64,000 nucleotides of DNA. Source: Cutaneotrichosporon cavernicola. Taxonomy: Eukaryota; Basidiomycota; Tremellomycetes; Trichosporonales; Trichosporonaceae. The notes beneath the pieces were generated by a model. The model was not told where the DNA came from. It searched no databases and worked only from the letters and a program-made list of their open reading frames with translations. The first letter of the stretch is position 1, and every line of letters begins with the position of its first letter. Positions 11,545 through 23,528 of this stretch are shown here, piece after piece. The translations under genes and the position numbers were made by a program. Where the stretch lies: positions 2,666,001 through 2,730,000 of the forward strand of contig NC_083393.1 of NCBI RefSeq assembly GCF_030864355.1, read 5' to 3'.

Positions 11545-12024
11545 TTACTCCTGGTCGATGACCTTGTAGCCCTTGACCTGCGTGTCAGCTGGTCCGCACG
11601 ATCAAACTCGGTATGGAGAGCAGTGGTAGCATACCCGCACCGCACTCACCTTATTGTCGCGGATCATCGCGAGGTACTTCTGGGCGAGGTCGTAGCAGAC
11701 CTCGATGTTGTTGACGCCCTCGGTATTGTAACAGTCCTGGAGCTCGCGGCGGACGATACGCGCCTCCATCGCCTTGACCCAAGACTCGCGGATGTGCTCC
11801 TCACGCAGCTTGAGGGTTTCTGTGCAGCCAAGCGAACCAAGTAAGATATGCCGGAGAGACAGATAGACGGGTGGAGGAAGGGGAAAGCGCAAACGATCAT
11901 CGTCCGCGAACAGTCGGAAGAGCCGGAGCAAAGAGAAGAGCGTCAGCCTCATATTACGTCGCGGCGCATAGCGCGCATGTTACTCACGCCTGTACTCATC
12001 CACGGAAGGGCGGTACTCGGGCAT
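11545..12024 (-). CDS. NDUFB10: NADH:ubiquinone oxidoreductase subunit NDUFB10 (PDSW type)
   Basis: A small complex I accessory subunit of the inner mitochondrial membrane. The first exon reads MPEYRPSVDEY and is followed by an intron of about 150 nt. The main exon carries LREEHIRESWVKAMEARIV, then RRELQDCYNTEGVNNIEVC and YDLAQKYLAMIRDNK. A third exon encodes VKGYKVIDQE and the stop at 11545. The Cys pair in DCYNTEGVNNIEVC matches the conserved pair of this subunit. Phases agree (1 nt after AGG joins AA of the next exon). The first intron is longer than its neighbours and may hide an extra small exon. Convergent with the MEMO1 gene, 55 bp between stops. Confidence 0.85.
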
Positions 12025-12930
12025 GATAGGCGATGTATGTGGTGGTGGGAGTGGATGGAGAGATGGAGGTCGCTACCGCCAATGTCCCACATACTAGCTC
12101 CCAGCAAGGACAGCCCAATGAGCAACGGCGGCTTTGCGACAGACTTGGGAGATTTGATCCCGCCTCCATGTGGGTTTAGCATGGCTGTTTCGAATCATGA
12201 AGGTTGACTTCTTTCATGGTCCGAGTTTTGGTGGTCTGGAGAAGTTGGCGATGAGCACTGAACTTCAATAGACAATGTATAGACAGCATGCATAAAAAGC
12301 AGGGCAAGGAGACGAATGGAGGTTGATTTGTGGGATCCAAGGTATGCCAAGTCTCTGGTATTGGCCTGTGCTGCCATCTGCCCATGAGCACTAGACGTTG
12401 CTCGTCAACTCATTGGGCTACAGGCAGGAAGCGTTGTTGACGTAGTATCACCTTCCTTGCACCCAGTGCTCCAGTGCTCCGGTGCTCAGGTACCCGAAAC
12501 GTCTCCTTTCCGGGTCCGGTTTGCTTGAGGGGATGAGCTAGGCAGCAATTGTTTGTTTGTACAGACTAACTGACGATGACTACTATTGATAGTGTTCTGC
12601 AGATTAGAGCACGGCCCAGACAATCGTCCTCATCATCTACACCATCCTCGCAACTTGAATCTTCCTCTTCCTCTCATTCTCTGTGTTTCTATCTCTCTCT
12701 TGGCTTCTCACTCTCTTCTTCAAGTCTTCACTCTTCCATCCCAACCTTCCTCTCCCCTTCATTACCACCGCATCTCACCACGACCGTATACGTATTCTCA
12801 TCTACTTCATCTCCCCAAGCTCTATCCCGATCTTGCTCCCACCCACATTCCTCAACCTCCCTCATCCTTAAACCCACAACACACCCCACCCTCCAACCCT
12901 TCCAGGCTGCTGCTCATCTTTGAACGAGAG
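12025..12930. other. Divergent intergenic region with long pyrimidine-rich leader
   Basis: About 900 bp between the NDUFB10 start and the Pumilio-like start. The part from 12620 to 12900 is strongly C/T-rich and stays open in the Pumilio gene frame from an ATG at 12586. Its translation is low-complexity Ser/Pro/Leu and looks like 5' leader rather than protein. Confidence 0.55.
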
Positions 12931-15416
12931 ATGGGCCTCAGCAGTTCTCCCGTGGAGGAGGAACCTCTGTCCACCATGGTCCCAACAGCCTTCCTTTCCT
13001 ACCTTGGGTTCATATCCCCCATGGCCTCCCCAGAGATGACTTGCACTGCTTCTGAAGCCACTCCACTACCATCCCTCATCAATGATATCGACCTTCCGAA
13101 GAACCAGGAAATCGATGCCGTCTTCGACTCGTGGCACAGCAATAACCATGAACGACGGCAGTCAAATGATACCCAAATTTCCCTCCCTTGCACCGAATCT
13201 ACCTCACTGTCCTACAACAGTGAGGGCGGCCCCGTTAGTAAACTGCATGCTCTCACTGACTACCAGTCGCGGTCCATCCTTCCTCCTATTCGGGGGGCAG
13301 GCAGTTGGTCACGCTCCTGGACCTCACCGCCGGGAATGTTCCCTCCGTTCAATGGGGGGATCTGGTCTCCACCTCAGTGGTCCGCCTCATCTGGGGACAG
13401 TAACACGGGTGACGTGAGTGATTTCTGTCTTACGTTCCTGATGAACAGAACCACGCTGAGATACTTGCTCTTCGTAAGCATAACCAGCTCCTCGTCGCCG
13501 AGCGCGATATGGCCATTCAGAAGATTCAACAGCTCACTGCTATGGTGAGACTCTTCTTTGCTCGACTCCGAAACTAGCCCACTCATAACAGCTTGCGAAT
13601 TGTTTATTAGCTCCTGCATCGACCCTCGCCCAGCAAGTCGCCGTTCCCCTTCTCCCACCCTACCTGACCGACAGTCTCTACCAGAGTGCAAGTAACTCTC
13701 AGCAACAGGTATTCCAGCAGCAATCTACCTTCCCCGGACGAGGAAGGGTCGACGTAAGATTAGTCCTCGATGTCATTGATGACCTAACAGCCCCTTACAA
13801 CTGTGGACCTCATCATCAAGGGCAAGGTCGATTATCTCCGGATGAACAAGCGCAGCGACTTCGAGCTTGTTAACTGCCTTGTGTCAACCATCTCACAGGA
13901 ACAGTTCAACCTCAACATACCACCGTGAGCTCCACTGTGATTCTTAGCTGACAATCTAGTAAGGGACTCAAGGAAGCCACAATTACCCTGGGGGTAGGTT
14001 GTGTTCGGCTCACATTGGGTCACTAAACAGCAGAAATCCCTTGGGCAGCCAAAGTTCGCCGTCTACACCCAGTACTTGGTCAAGATGATCACTGAACAGG
14101 CCAAGTCCCTGTGCCTGACGTCGAACGGTAACCACCTCTGCCAGCAGCTCCTGGAAAAGTGCGACAGCGAGGACAAGCTCAATTTCATCAAGCAGATAGA
14201 GTCCGTTCAACGGTTCCGGCCTTGAACCAAGGAGCGAGTGCTAACGAACAGGGAGGACATGTTCGCCATCGCCAACGACATGTTCGGAGTCCACGTTCTC
14301 GTTAAGGCTATCGGCGTTAGGGAGCTCGAGGTACGACTCATCGATACTGTGCTGATGGCGAGGCTCGTATCGTCGACAGACTTGTCTCGTATGGTATTTT
14401 CAAGTCCATGCAGACGGGAGCTCGCAAAGTATGGCGTCCAGTGGGTCAACATTCGGTACAAAAATGTTGATCCAAGTACCTCAGCAAGTGTCGCACCTCT
14501 GGCGACACCGGCATCTTCGATAAGTACGCATGGGTTCTGGGGGGACTCACTTCAGAATCAAGACAGACATGACGGGCTCCTGGGCCGATCTAGCTGTCTC
14601 TAGCCAGGTAAGCAACACAGGTACCGTCAAATCTTACCCAGCACGGTACGATCTCGTTACAGCAGATGTTTGAAGGTTGTGCCACCCAGGATTTGGTGGT
14701 AAGTTTGTTGTCAAGACGAAACTGATCCCCAGGAAGCCTGTTTCAATGAGGCAGGTGTGCAGGGGGGGTGTCACTAACAGTAGATCCTTGAGGACCTTCC
14801 CCGTGTGGCTACGAACGAATTCGGACAGTGAATGAAACGGCTCTTGAGGTTGGACCTAACATAGCAGCTATCTCATTAAAAGATTTCTCGGCCTGGAGCC
14901 GATGTTCCATGCCGCGATCTTCACGGCTTCTATGTTCAATGCTCTCGCCCACTCCATCCTGACCTGCTACCCGCCTCTTGCCACCAACTACTACGGTGTT
15001 CGTTTCGTTGAGACGGTCATTGACTCAAACCGGTTGCTTCAGCGCGCCAATGCCATCAAGTATCTCAACTCTCTCTGCTCTCAGAAGGACGGGTAAGGGC
15101 TCAGAATGAGCGCACGCTCACTTGTCAGACGTATTCCGGCCATAGTCGATGTCGCCAACTCGTCTGTTGGTCGCGGTCATCTTCGTGCGTCGACCACGGC
15201 TCGAGCAGCAGCTTATCCGCAGAGTTTGTCCTTCGCCACATGCCGCGTCACGGTGACGGCGGCCTTATGAGCCGCGTCCGCAGCACCTGTCGCCAGTTCC
15301 AGACGACCCTGCGCAACTCTCAGAGTGGAAACGAGCTCCTGCGTAGACTGTGAGTAGGTACATCTGAGAGGACTAACGTCAGCGGCGTCATCAATACGCC
15401 TGCTCGCCGTTTCTAA
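12931..15416 (+). CDS. Divergent Pumilio-repeat (PUF) RNA-binding protein
   Basis: A multi-exon gene of roughly 10 or more exons. The N-terminal 160 residues are low complexity, followed by a short helix (HAEILALRKHNQLLVAERD). The second half contains degenerate PUF repeats, each with the G-x4-[VL] core: SNGNHLCQQLLEKC, NDMFGVHVLVKAIG, ATNEFGQYLIKRFLG and TNYYGVRFVETVID, at spacings compatible with 36-residue units. PUF proteins bind 3' UTRs and control mRNA stability or translation. The repeats are weaker than in Puf3/Puf5 types and several are broken by introns, so the exact repeat number is not known. The last exon ends INTPARRF. The chosen start ATG gives MGLSSSPVEEE. An upstream in-frame ATG at 12586 is less likely. 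Family call good, orthology unknown. Confidence 0.7.
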
Positions 15417-15710
15417 GCGCTCAATCCCAATCATCACAACCCTCGTCACCCATCTCAATGCCCGTCCGCGTAACCATCCAGTCTTTGTTCCGATTCACGA
15501 CCGCGTTGTTCCATCAGTGTCTTGGACACCAGGGTAGAGGTGCTCCTGAAGGAATCGCTGTATATCATGTCAATGAATGGCCGTCGTTGTACCTTGAGGA
15601 GCGAGTCATGGCCGCTGGGATGAGTGTGAGTGATCAATGCAGGATGTGCATGGCGGTGGTGGTGGTGGTAGTAGTGTACAACAGAGATGCGGAGCGAAGG
15701 ATCCGATAGT

Positions 15711-16916
15711 CTAGAGCTGGTTGCGCTTCTTGGAGGTGCGCATGTAGGGCCGAAGGAGCCATTCGACGTCGGCTGCAGTCTGGTCGACAGTACCCTGGCG
15801 GATCTCGTATGCTGACGTGAGCTTGTTCCCAACAAATTTCAACTCACGCTTGGCCTCGAAGCGCGGTCCAACCTCGGCAAGTTGGACGTCCTTGTGGCTC
15901 GTCTTGGCAAACACGTGGTGGCGGAACGAGATGAAGTCACGGTCATTGGCAAACGTCATGACACGCTTGGCGTCGTCCTTGGGCACGGGGAACAGGGCCT
16001 TGAGGATACCTGCGACACGCTCGCCGAGCTTGGTGCCGAAACCATCAAAGATGAGGTGGGGGTACTGCTCAGATACGGTGGAGTCGGACGAAGCGACATC
16101 GTGGCGGAGCGTAACGTTGTGAAGGGTCATACTAAGTGTAGGCCCGTGTGGCAGGTGGCTAATAACCATAGCGTCGGGTACGCCGCGGTGTTCGTGAACG
16201 AGCACAAGATCCGTAATTCCCTGGGCAAGACAAGTCTGCACGAGATCCTTCATAACCGTGTTTCCGCGATTCAGGCGCACCGCATTAGGAAACACAAGCC
16301 GCATCTCCTTGGCGAACTGGGTAAGCCTGGAGCTGGGGTCGCGCGATGTCGTGACCACCACCTTGGGATCGTAGGTGCCGACCTTTGCGTACTCGTCGTC
16401 AATGTGACTCTTTGGGTCGGATTGCGCCTCGTCCAGCACTAGGTCCTTGCCGATGCTGCGGGCCTCGTTCCTCAGTTCTGTAGGGAGGGAGCGGCCAGAT
16501 GCGAGCGCATCCTTGATCGCTTGCTTGCGCTCGTAGATTGCGCGTTCGGTGGATTCGTGACTCTTCTTGAAGACATATTCCCGGCGTTCGCGGGCTTGGC
16601 GGCGGAGCTGGGGTTAGATGCGTCAGAGGGGTTGTTGGAGCAAAAGGAGAGGTAGGCCAAGTCGCTGGTCTACTGACAGAAGCGTAGCGTATAAGAGAGG
16701 GGGTCCAGAAGCCATCGGCTCCAAAGCTATGGAGCCAGATGCCAAGTAACCATATGTCATGTCATGAAGAAGCGACAGAGGTGGAAACAGATGCCAAGGA
16801 AGAGCTCCCGTCAAGAAGATAAGCCAGCTCCACGCCGAAGGCGGGGGAGCGGGTGTTGAAGCATGGCACACAATAGAGGCACCATAATTATCGAGAATGG
16901 TCAAGTGACTTACCAT
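15711..16916 (-). CDS. IMP4: U3 snoRNP protein IMP4 (Brix domain)
   Basis: Component of the Mpp10-Imp3-Imp4 subcomplex of the small-subunit processome, needed for 18S rRNA maturation in the nucleolus. The N-terminus LRRQARERREYVFKKS is typical of IMP4. The Brix domain follows (KVVVTTSRDPSSRLTQFAKE, MRLVFPNAVRLNRGN, ITDLVLVHEHRG, HLIFDGFGTKLGERV), and the tail ends RTSKKRNQL. The start codon stands alone as coding exon 1: ATG at 16916-16914 is followed at once by a 306-nt intron (16608-16913, GTAAGT...CCCCAG), and exon 2 opens with the family LRRQAR sequence. This intron is several times longer than most others here. Convergent with the PUF gene. Confidence 0.94.
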
Positions 16917-18455
16917 GATAGATGAACTGTGGAGTAATGCGGATGGAAATGGAGATGTTGACAAGTACTGGAATGGACACAAGACTGGGATCGAAGCTGG
17001 AAAGTGGAGGTATCCAAAATCTATGGCGGAGGTGGAGGTGGGAGGCCTATCTAGATGTCTGAAAGCCAGGTAGCAAATTGGATTGGCATGCCTAAAAGTA
17101 CTGAACCCCGGACTGATCGCTGATCAGCACGGATTGTTGAAAGGACAAGAGCGCAGCGCGGTACATAGAGGCTTGGCTTGCTTGGCTCTTAGGGATATAA
17201 GGGGAGGATTGTAGTATTCAAAACCTTTCAAGCTTCCAATTGCTCAAAAGTCGGCACGTTCGGCTCACTACCACTCCATAACGCTCCATATCGTGTACTC
17301 TACTGTACTCGTGTATCAGCATCTCTTGCACACATTCTGAGCGGCGCAAAGAAGGTATTATTAATGTCTCACGAGAGTCGTCTCAACCAATCCCAGTGCT
17401 GCTTCGCCCATACTGTGTGTCAGAGGATGGTATACGTGTGTGATGTGTGACGCTCTGTCGGTCGAGTACACCGCATCCCGAGGGAGATGGTGCCTGGTTG
17501 AGTTGGCTGGCTCCACAACAACTGATGGCGAGACCGAACCAAACCTGAAAATACACAACCGTGTCAGAGTACATTGCCACTACTGCACCAGCATACAGTA
17601 GATCTTTGAGATCAAGCTTGCGATCCCTCGGATTCCCGGGCCGTCTGTTGGCAGGACGAGTGGGGCGCTGGAAAATTACATGCCACAACTTGCATTGTGC
17701 GGTTGGCTCCCCGGTCAGTGGCAAAATGGTACTGGGTGGTGGGGGAGAGGATCGAGGAACAGCAAGAGTACGTAACCCATCTAATTTGGTTGTGTTTTGG
17801 ATGCGCAGTAGAGTTAAGACCGGCGGCAATATGGGGAACACGGGCAAACCTGCAGTATCATACAGCGCTGTACCCTTGACCGAGGCACACAGCTGCCCAA
17901 GTGTCCAGCAATTTCCAGTAATGACGTCGCGCACGTGCGTGAGTGGGTTGCTATCTTCTTTCTCCACTGGTGACCCAAGTCTTACTCCACAGCCCCATAC
18001 ACCCATACCCCTGCAAGTGCGTGAGAGATATTCAATCTTTCCAAGTCGTTCCAACGGTCACGTCTGGTTCCCGCTCCTCTTGGCTTATACTTAAGCTGTC
18101 ACTCCCTCTAATTCAGAAGACTTAGTCGTCTGATAATCGCGCAGAGGCCCAGTGCCACTCGTCTACGACCCCTGGATCCAATTCCCTCATCTGTACCCAC
18201 AACTGGACCAGCCCTCCCCCGCCAGTGTTCAACCAACCGCAACAACTATCCACTCACCCCGGCCATCTCTGTTTCAGTTTCACTCCATAACGCCCAAACG
18301 TCCATCACGCGCGCCCAACTCTTGCACACAGCCTAGCCTAGTCTAGCGCACAACGCGTTGACCTCCTAAAACTACATCCTTGGTCGACGCGTCTCTCCAC
18401 TCGACACTTCCCCTCCCGATTCCTCCCCACTCTTCCTCCTCATCACCACTCCATC
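16917..18455. other. Intergenic region, IMP4 / PPN1 divergent promoters
   Basis: About 1.5 kb with no convincing coding frame. The open frames on either strand are short or of random composition. The segment 18180-18450 is the C/T-rich leader of PPN1. A CRE-like element and a CACGTG box lie at 17922-17937. Confidence 0.55.
17922..17937. promoter_or_regulatory. TGACGTC half-palindrome next to CACGTG box
   Basis: TGACGTC (17922-17928) is followed three bases later by CACGTG (17932-17937), about 520 bp upstream of PPN1. CACGTG is the core site of Pho4-type bHLH factors, and PPN1/PHM5 belongs to the PHO regulon in budding yeast. Function here is inferred only. Confidence 0.35.
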
Positions 18456-20797
18456 ATGCTTGCGCCCGCGACAGCGACAGCGGCTGTCGCCGCCCTCGCC
18501 CTCTTTGCGGGCGTGGCTGCGGACAACCAAGTCCCTCTGCAAGTTGAGATGGTCAAGCCCAAGCGACGTTAGTATCCCTTGTAATCGCAAGGCCTCTGTC
18601 TTCATCACTAATTTCCAGAGCTCACAGGGCGGTTCATGCATGTCACTGATTTCCACCCCGATCCATACTACAAGGTCAAGGCAACGCTCGAGTCGGGCTG
18701 CCATCGCCTCAAGGGCGAGCAAGACCCCGAGGAGGAATATAAGCGTAGACGCAAGAACAGGGGCAAGAATCGCATGGACCGAGACGACGAAGATATTGAG
18801 GCTGGAGAATGGGGCACGCCGATCTCGTGAGTAACCTAACCTTCCTCGCTGGCATGTTGAACGCGCGTCGCGTGTATCTATGGCCTAACAGCCATACCCG
18901 CATACCGCCAAAGTGTCACGCTTACACCTTCCCGCAGTGACTGCGACTCGCCCATCACCCTCGTTGACCTTGCGTTCGACTGGCTCAAGAAGGAGTGGGT
19001 CGAGCAGGTCGACTTTGTCGTCTGGACTGGCGATAGCGCCCGGTGAGTGTCCGCATTGCGTCGATAAATTACCTCGTCGCGCGACGCCCCTACTGACCGT
19101 GCCAGTCATGACATCGACCGCTTCCTTCCTCGTTCAGGTAAAGAGATCTTTGACCTCAACCGCATGATGGCCCAACGCATGGTCAACACGTTTGGCAAGA
19201 AGGTGCCCATCATCCCCTCGCTCGGCAACAATGACGTCTACCCTCACAACATTATGGAGCCCGGGCCGAATCGCGTGACCCAGGAATTTCTGAAGTATGT
19301 CGGAACGCCTCCCATTCAATGTGAGCCACACTGACGACATAGAATATGGAAGCACTTCATCCCCGAGGAGTACCGTCACGTGTTCGAGCGTGGCGGCTAT
19401 TTTGCGGTCGAGGTCATTCCCGACCAGCTCGCCGTCATCTCACTCAACACGATTTACTTCTTCGTGTCCAACTCAGCCGTCGACGGCTGCCGCCCGGGCT
19501 CGGGCGAGCCGGGTGATCTTGAGATGGAGTGGCTCGAGGTCCAACTCCAGGGTTACCGTGACCGCGGCATGCAGGTCCACCTCATCGGCCACGTCGCGCC
19601 GCACGAGGGGCTATACTACGACGACTGCTGTATGTTTATCCCCTGACGAGTTGATCAAGTGGCTAACCTTATCCAGATCTCCGATACGGTGACCTCGCTC
19701 TCCGGTACCAGGACACTCTCGTTGGCCACCACTACGGTCACCAGTAAGGCCCTGTCTCCTGAGCGACACTGACACTTTACAGGAACATCGACCACTTCTT
19801 CTTCATGGACGTCCCCGAGCTCGAGGCCATCTCCCAGGGCGAGTCAGCTGCGCTCAACGGCACCCGCTACCTCGAGATCGAGCCCAAGGACCAGCTTCTC
19901 CAGCCTACAGTCGACGACTACTCGTACCCCGGGCCCGAGATCCACGGTCCTCACTTCCTGGAGAGCGGGCGGTTCAAGATCTTCGGAAGGAAGAAGTCTG
20001 CGCTGCTTCTGGAGCAGCTGAAGAAATCGTTCAGCGGACTTCCAGGCCCAACGGAGCTCAAGTACAAGGACTACACCGTCATCAATGTCGCGCCGAGCAT
20101 CATTCCAACGTACCAGCCCGCGGCCCGCATCTACTCGTACAACATCTCGGGTGTAACTCTTAATTCCGAGGTCCGCCAGCAGGTGGTGCACGCGGAGCCC
20201 GACGACCCCATGGACGCGATGTGGAAGGCGAGGAAGGGTGACTGCAAGAAGCCTGAGAACATGTACAAGCCCCACTGCTCGTTCAAGACTCGACCACGAT
20301 ACGCGTCGCCCGACTCGCCGTCACGCTCGAACAAGCCATTCACCACTCTGGGCTACACACAGTTCTACATCCCCAACCTCGACCAGCCAAAGAAGTCCCA
20401 GGCGTTGCCCGGGTGGGAGATCGAGTACACTACGTTCTCGGCGCGCTCGCTCCTCCCTGAGTCGCTCACGAACGGCATACATAAGGCGTACGGTCAGCCC
20501 CCGCCTGTGCCGTACCACCTCCTCCCGGCCTTCGACCCCGACATTGTCGACCTCGTGACGGCCGACGAAGTCGCGCTCCTCGATGCCGAGGATGACGTCC
20601 CGAGGGCTGGCCCCGACACGGACCACAAGAAGGAGCAGTTCTTACGCGCCATCAAGCGCATTACGCCATGGAAGCTCAAGGACCTCACCATCAACAGCTA
20701 CGTCAAGTTTGCGCGTCGGCTCGCCAACGACAAGAAGGCGTTCAAGAAGTTCCTCGTCTACATGTTTGTCTCCAGCTGCCCTGGAAACACATGCTAG
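18456..20797 (+). CDS. PPN1: Vacuolar endopolyphosphatase PPN1
   Basis: Cleaves long inorganic polyphosphate chains inside the vacuole. The first exon encodes a hydrophobic leader (ATAAVAALALFAGVAA) that may act as a signal anchor. The metallophosphatase motifs are in order: HVTDFHPDPYY; WTGDSARHDIDRF (split by an intron near 19043-19106); IPSLGNNDVYPHN; HLIGHVAPHEG; and VGHHYGHQNIDHFFF. A basic insertion (EEEYKRRRKNRGKNR) follows the first motif, as in other fungal endopolyphosphatases, which mature by proteolysis. The C-terminal exon is long (19805-20797) and ends SSCPGNTC. Five or more introns are packed in the first 1.3 kb. Length fits fungal family members of about 600-700 residues. Confidence 0.94.
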
Positions 20798-21282
20798 TGT
20801 GCATACGTTCTCGAGCACGTTAGAGCCGCCATGGCGATACACATCATACCATCTGTATGTATCAGTAGTTTTAATCATGACCGTCACATGCATTGGATCG
20901 GATGAGCGAGGCTTTGACGAATATAGTGACAACGCAGGGTTAGTGGTGTTGCTCAGAACTGAACATTGCGTCATGGTCACGTGAAACCGCCCAGCATTTG
21001 CAGTCCTCCAGCTGAACTGGCCAAGTTCAATGGATAGCACCCTTGATGCCGGCGTTGAACTTGGAGCATTCGAAGCCGTCATTTCAAGAGGGAAGACAGG
21101 AAGGAGACACAGTATCAACAGTAACTTGTCCCGAGGTGGCTTGCTTAGCTACTGACGATAGGCTTCGCGTCAAATCATACTCTGCAAAGTTACATAGGTG
21201 AAATCCACAAAGGAAGCAAATCCACCACTCAAATACTATAGTTCAGAGGGATGCCACCAGGGCCTCCCAGCTCGTAAGATGG
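20798..21282. other. 3' region of PPN1 and of the BTB-like pseudogene
   Basis: About 480 bp, convergent. No coding sequence is recognised. A TCACGTGA palindrome is at 20977-20984, with no obvious gene to serve. Confidence 0.5.
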
Positions 21283-22141
21283 TTATAAAATCAGAGTATA
21301 GTCCGATGGAGAGAAGGAACGAAGGGCGCGACTAATATTTGACTGGACGCGACGGTTGCACTCATCGCAGATGAAGTTTAGAGTGTAATAATCATTCCTA
21401 AGAACAAGCGAGGGCTGAGCCATTAGGAGTTGTGTAACTTTATTGAGCTCCTCTTTGACTGGGCTAAAGAAACTATACCGTTCAGTGTTCTTACAGTGCC
21501 GGTTGCAGAATCGGGCGAATTCGCCATGGATTCGGAAAGACGGGAAATGGATTGCTTCGCGCCAGCGTCTGTGGAGGTCGTAAATGGCGACCAGGGCGAG
21601 TGGCCTATGGCGCTTAAGCCTCTCCAGGCTCCACGTCGACATGTTATCGATGGGTTCAGCCAGCAGAGAGAGGGAGAGGTCGCGAAAGTCACTGGTGTCT
21701 TGAGCAAGGATTGAGAGTACGACCACAATGCAGGGCGTCATCTGGGCTGCCTTGGCTGTGTGGAGGAGAACACGCGTGACAGTAGGGAGTTCCAAGCTGT
21801 CCGCAAGGGTAAGTAAGGACGTCGTTGAAGTGAACGAGCTCCAGCTTTGGAGGAGGGGAGCCGCGTAACGTGCTGTTGATCGCACCCAGGGCGTAGGCCA
21901 GTGCGGCCGAAGTTGTAGGAAGAGGGATGACTCCTTCTTTCTCGCCGCTAACGGCCTCTCGGGAGACGTTGTTAATGGACTTGAGGTCCTTGAAGAACGA
22001 GGAGAAGACAGCGAGGCAGTCCCAGTCCTAATAGAAGCGGATGCCGTCGGACGACTCGAAGATAGTGTCCGAGGGCTTCTTGGTAGCGAAGAGAGAGTGG
22101 AATACTGTGTTGGACTTGGTCACTCCGTCATTTGCGGTCAT
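21283..22141 (-). pseudogene. BTB-like family pseudogene 1 (stop plus frameshift)
   Basis: A copy of the local BTB-like family. From the ATG at 22141 the frame reads TIFESSDGIRFY, meets an in-frame TAG at 22028-22030, and continues DWDCLAVFSSFFKDLKS, clearly one broken BTB/POZ fold. After ALGAINSTLRGSPPP (near 21870-21885) homology moves to another frame (SLELPTVTRVLLHTAKAAQ) and runs to the TAA at 21283 with the family C-terminal FICDECNRRVQSNISRAL. Neither lesion can be removed by a plausible intron. The C-terminal C-x2-C-x2-RV motif is shared with the other copies. Function in the family is unknown. Confidence 0.7.
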
Positions 22142-22345
22142 GGTAAAGGGCCAGTAGCTGGAGGAGAGGAGAAGAGGAGGAGGTGGTAGTGGAGAGGGGG
22201 AGAGTTAGGCAGGTGGGAAGAAAGGAGGATGCAGGGTAGTCTATCGTTCAACGATTAACAGAGCCACTGGACAGATAGTGCGGATAGTACGACGGGTGAG
22301 TGGGCAGATAATGAGTGGTGATAGAAACTGAGCGAGAAAACGTTC

Positions 22346-23267
22346 TCATGCAGCCCTTATATGTTGGCGAGAGCAGAGGAGCGTATGGCCCCAGTCACAC
22401 TTCACAAAATATTCCAAATTGAAGCGTGTTTTGAACGGATCCTTAAGTCTACACAAATACACCACAGCTCCTTGGCACGCCCCAAGGAGGGCGTGATTGA
22501 GAGCAGCAGCTTCGCGAAGACGCCCAAGTTCGTTTTTCACGCTCCTCTGCACGCGGTCGTCACATCAGTCGCAGTTGAGATAGACACTGTAGAAGTGGTG
22601 CAGAGTGAAAGACGAACTGTGCGAGAGCGCCTCGCGGACGATATCCATCTACAGTAGCTGCGGACCAGGTTGTCAAAACTGCCATCGCACTTGACGACCT
22701 GGGAACATTCGTCTTTACAGGAGCGCGTTAGATTGTTGTAATTGTTACGGAAGTTGGAAATGGAATCGAGGGCGTCGCGCCAGCGAAAGCGTTGGCGGAA
22801 GAGAGCGATCAGGGCTAGGGGACGCAATTCTTGAGCCACTCGTGGTTCCGTGCGGAGAACTCCGAGCCGGGTCGAGCGAGGATGGAAGTGGCCATAATCG
22901 AGAGTGTGATTAGAGCGCACAGCTCGTGTTTCGCGACCTTAGCTGCCAGGAGAAGCGCTCGGATCTCCAGGGGAACGTCGAGTTTATAGGAGAGACTGAT
23001 GACTTCGTCAAAGCTACTGAAACTGTCGGACGGTCGCAGAGCGGGAGGGGCCGCACCCGGTAGTGTTGCGTTGATTGCACCAGGGGTGTTGGGGAGGGCG
23101 CTCGACGTGACTGGTAGATAGAGAGATCGGGGCTCTGGACAGCCCGCCGCGTTGGGTCCGAGCTTGTCGACCGACTCGAGGCCCTTGAAGAACTGGAGAG
23201 GCAGGCGAGGAAAATGGTGAATTACAATTTCAAGCATGTCAAAGAAAGAGGGAGGGGGGGACGACAC
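22346..23267 (-). pseudogene. BTB-like family pseudogene 2 (frameshifts and stop)
   Basis: A second decayed copy, matching pseudogene 1 segment by segment but in three frames. FFKGLESVDKL ... GAINATLPGAAPP ... SYKLDVPLEIRALLLAAKVAK ends at a stop near 22815. RPLALIALFRQRFRWRDAL continues in the next frame. The C-terminal FYSVYLNCD-stop-CDDRVQRSVKNELG sits in the third frame with a TGA where pseudogene 1 has Glu. No intact BTB N-terminus is visible. At least two frameshifts and one nonsense codon make it a clear pseudogene of the cluster at 21.3-25.9 kb. Confidence 0.7.
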
Positions 23268-23528
23268 CCGTTTCGAGCTACGACCAGGATATGCAGGGGG
23301 AAGGTTTGGGGATCCTTCTGTTGATCAGTGACCGATCTACCAATCGATACATTGCAGAGCTAGTCCTTTTCCAGAACGAGGAGAAATGGCCACCGCTACG
23401 TTCTATCCTTCATCGTTCACCACCATCTACAAATGTGTCGTTACCTCGTCCTATACTGTCCTGTCTAATGCTATACAACTATCCCGAGAGAAACTGCCGC
23501 CTACTGTACAGAAACCTTTTCCCCTGCC

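Noticed and set aside
12586..12930. N-terminal extension of the Pumilio-like protein from an upstream in-frame ATG
   Set aside because: The translated part is biased by CT-rich DNA and has no conserved sequence; the later ATG is preferred.
16608..16913. snoRNA in the long IMP4 intron
   Set aside because: No convincing box C/D pair or H/ACA hinge was found by eye. Kept only as a test to run.
17383..18094. Two overlapping frames of about 180-220 codons between IMP4 and PPN1
   Set aside because: Random composition, no motif, no plausible introns; best seen as intergenic.
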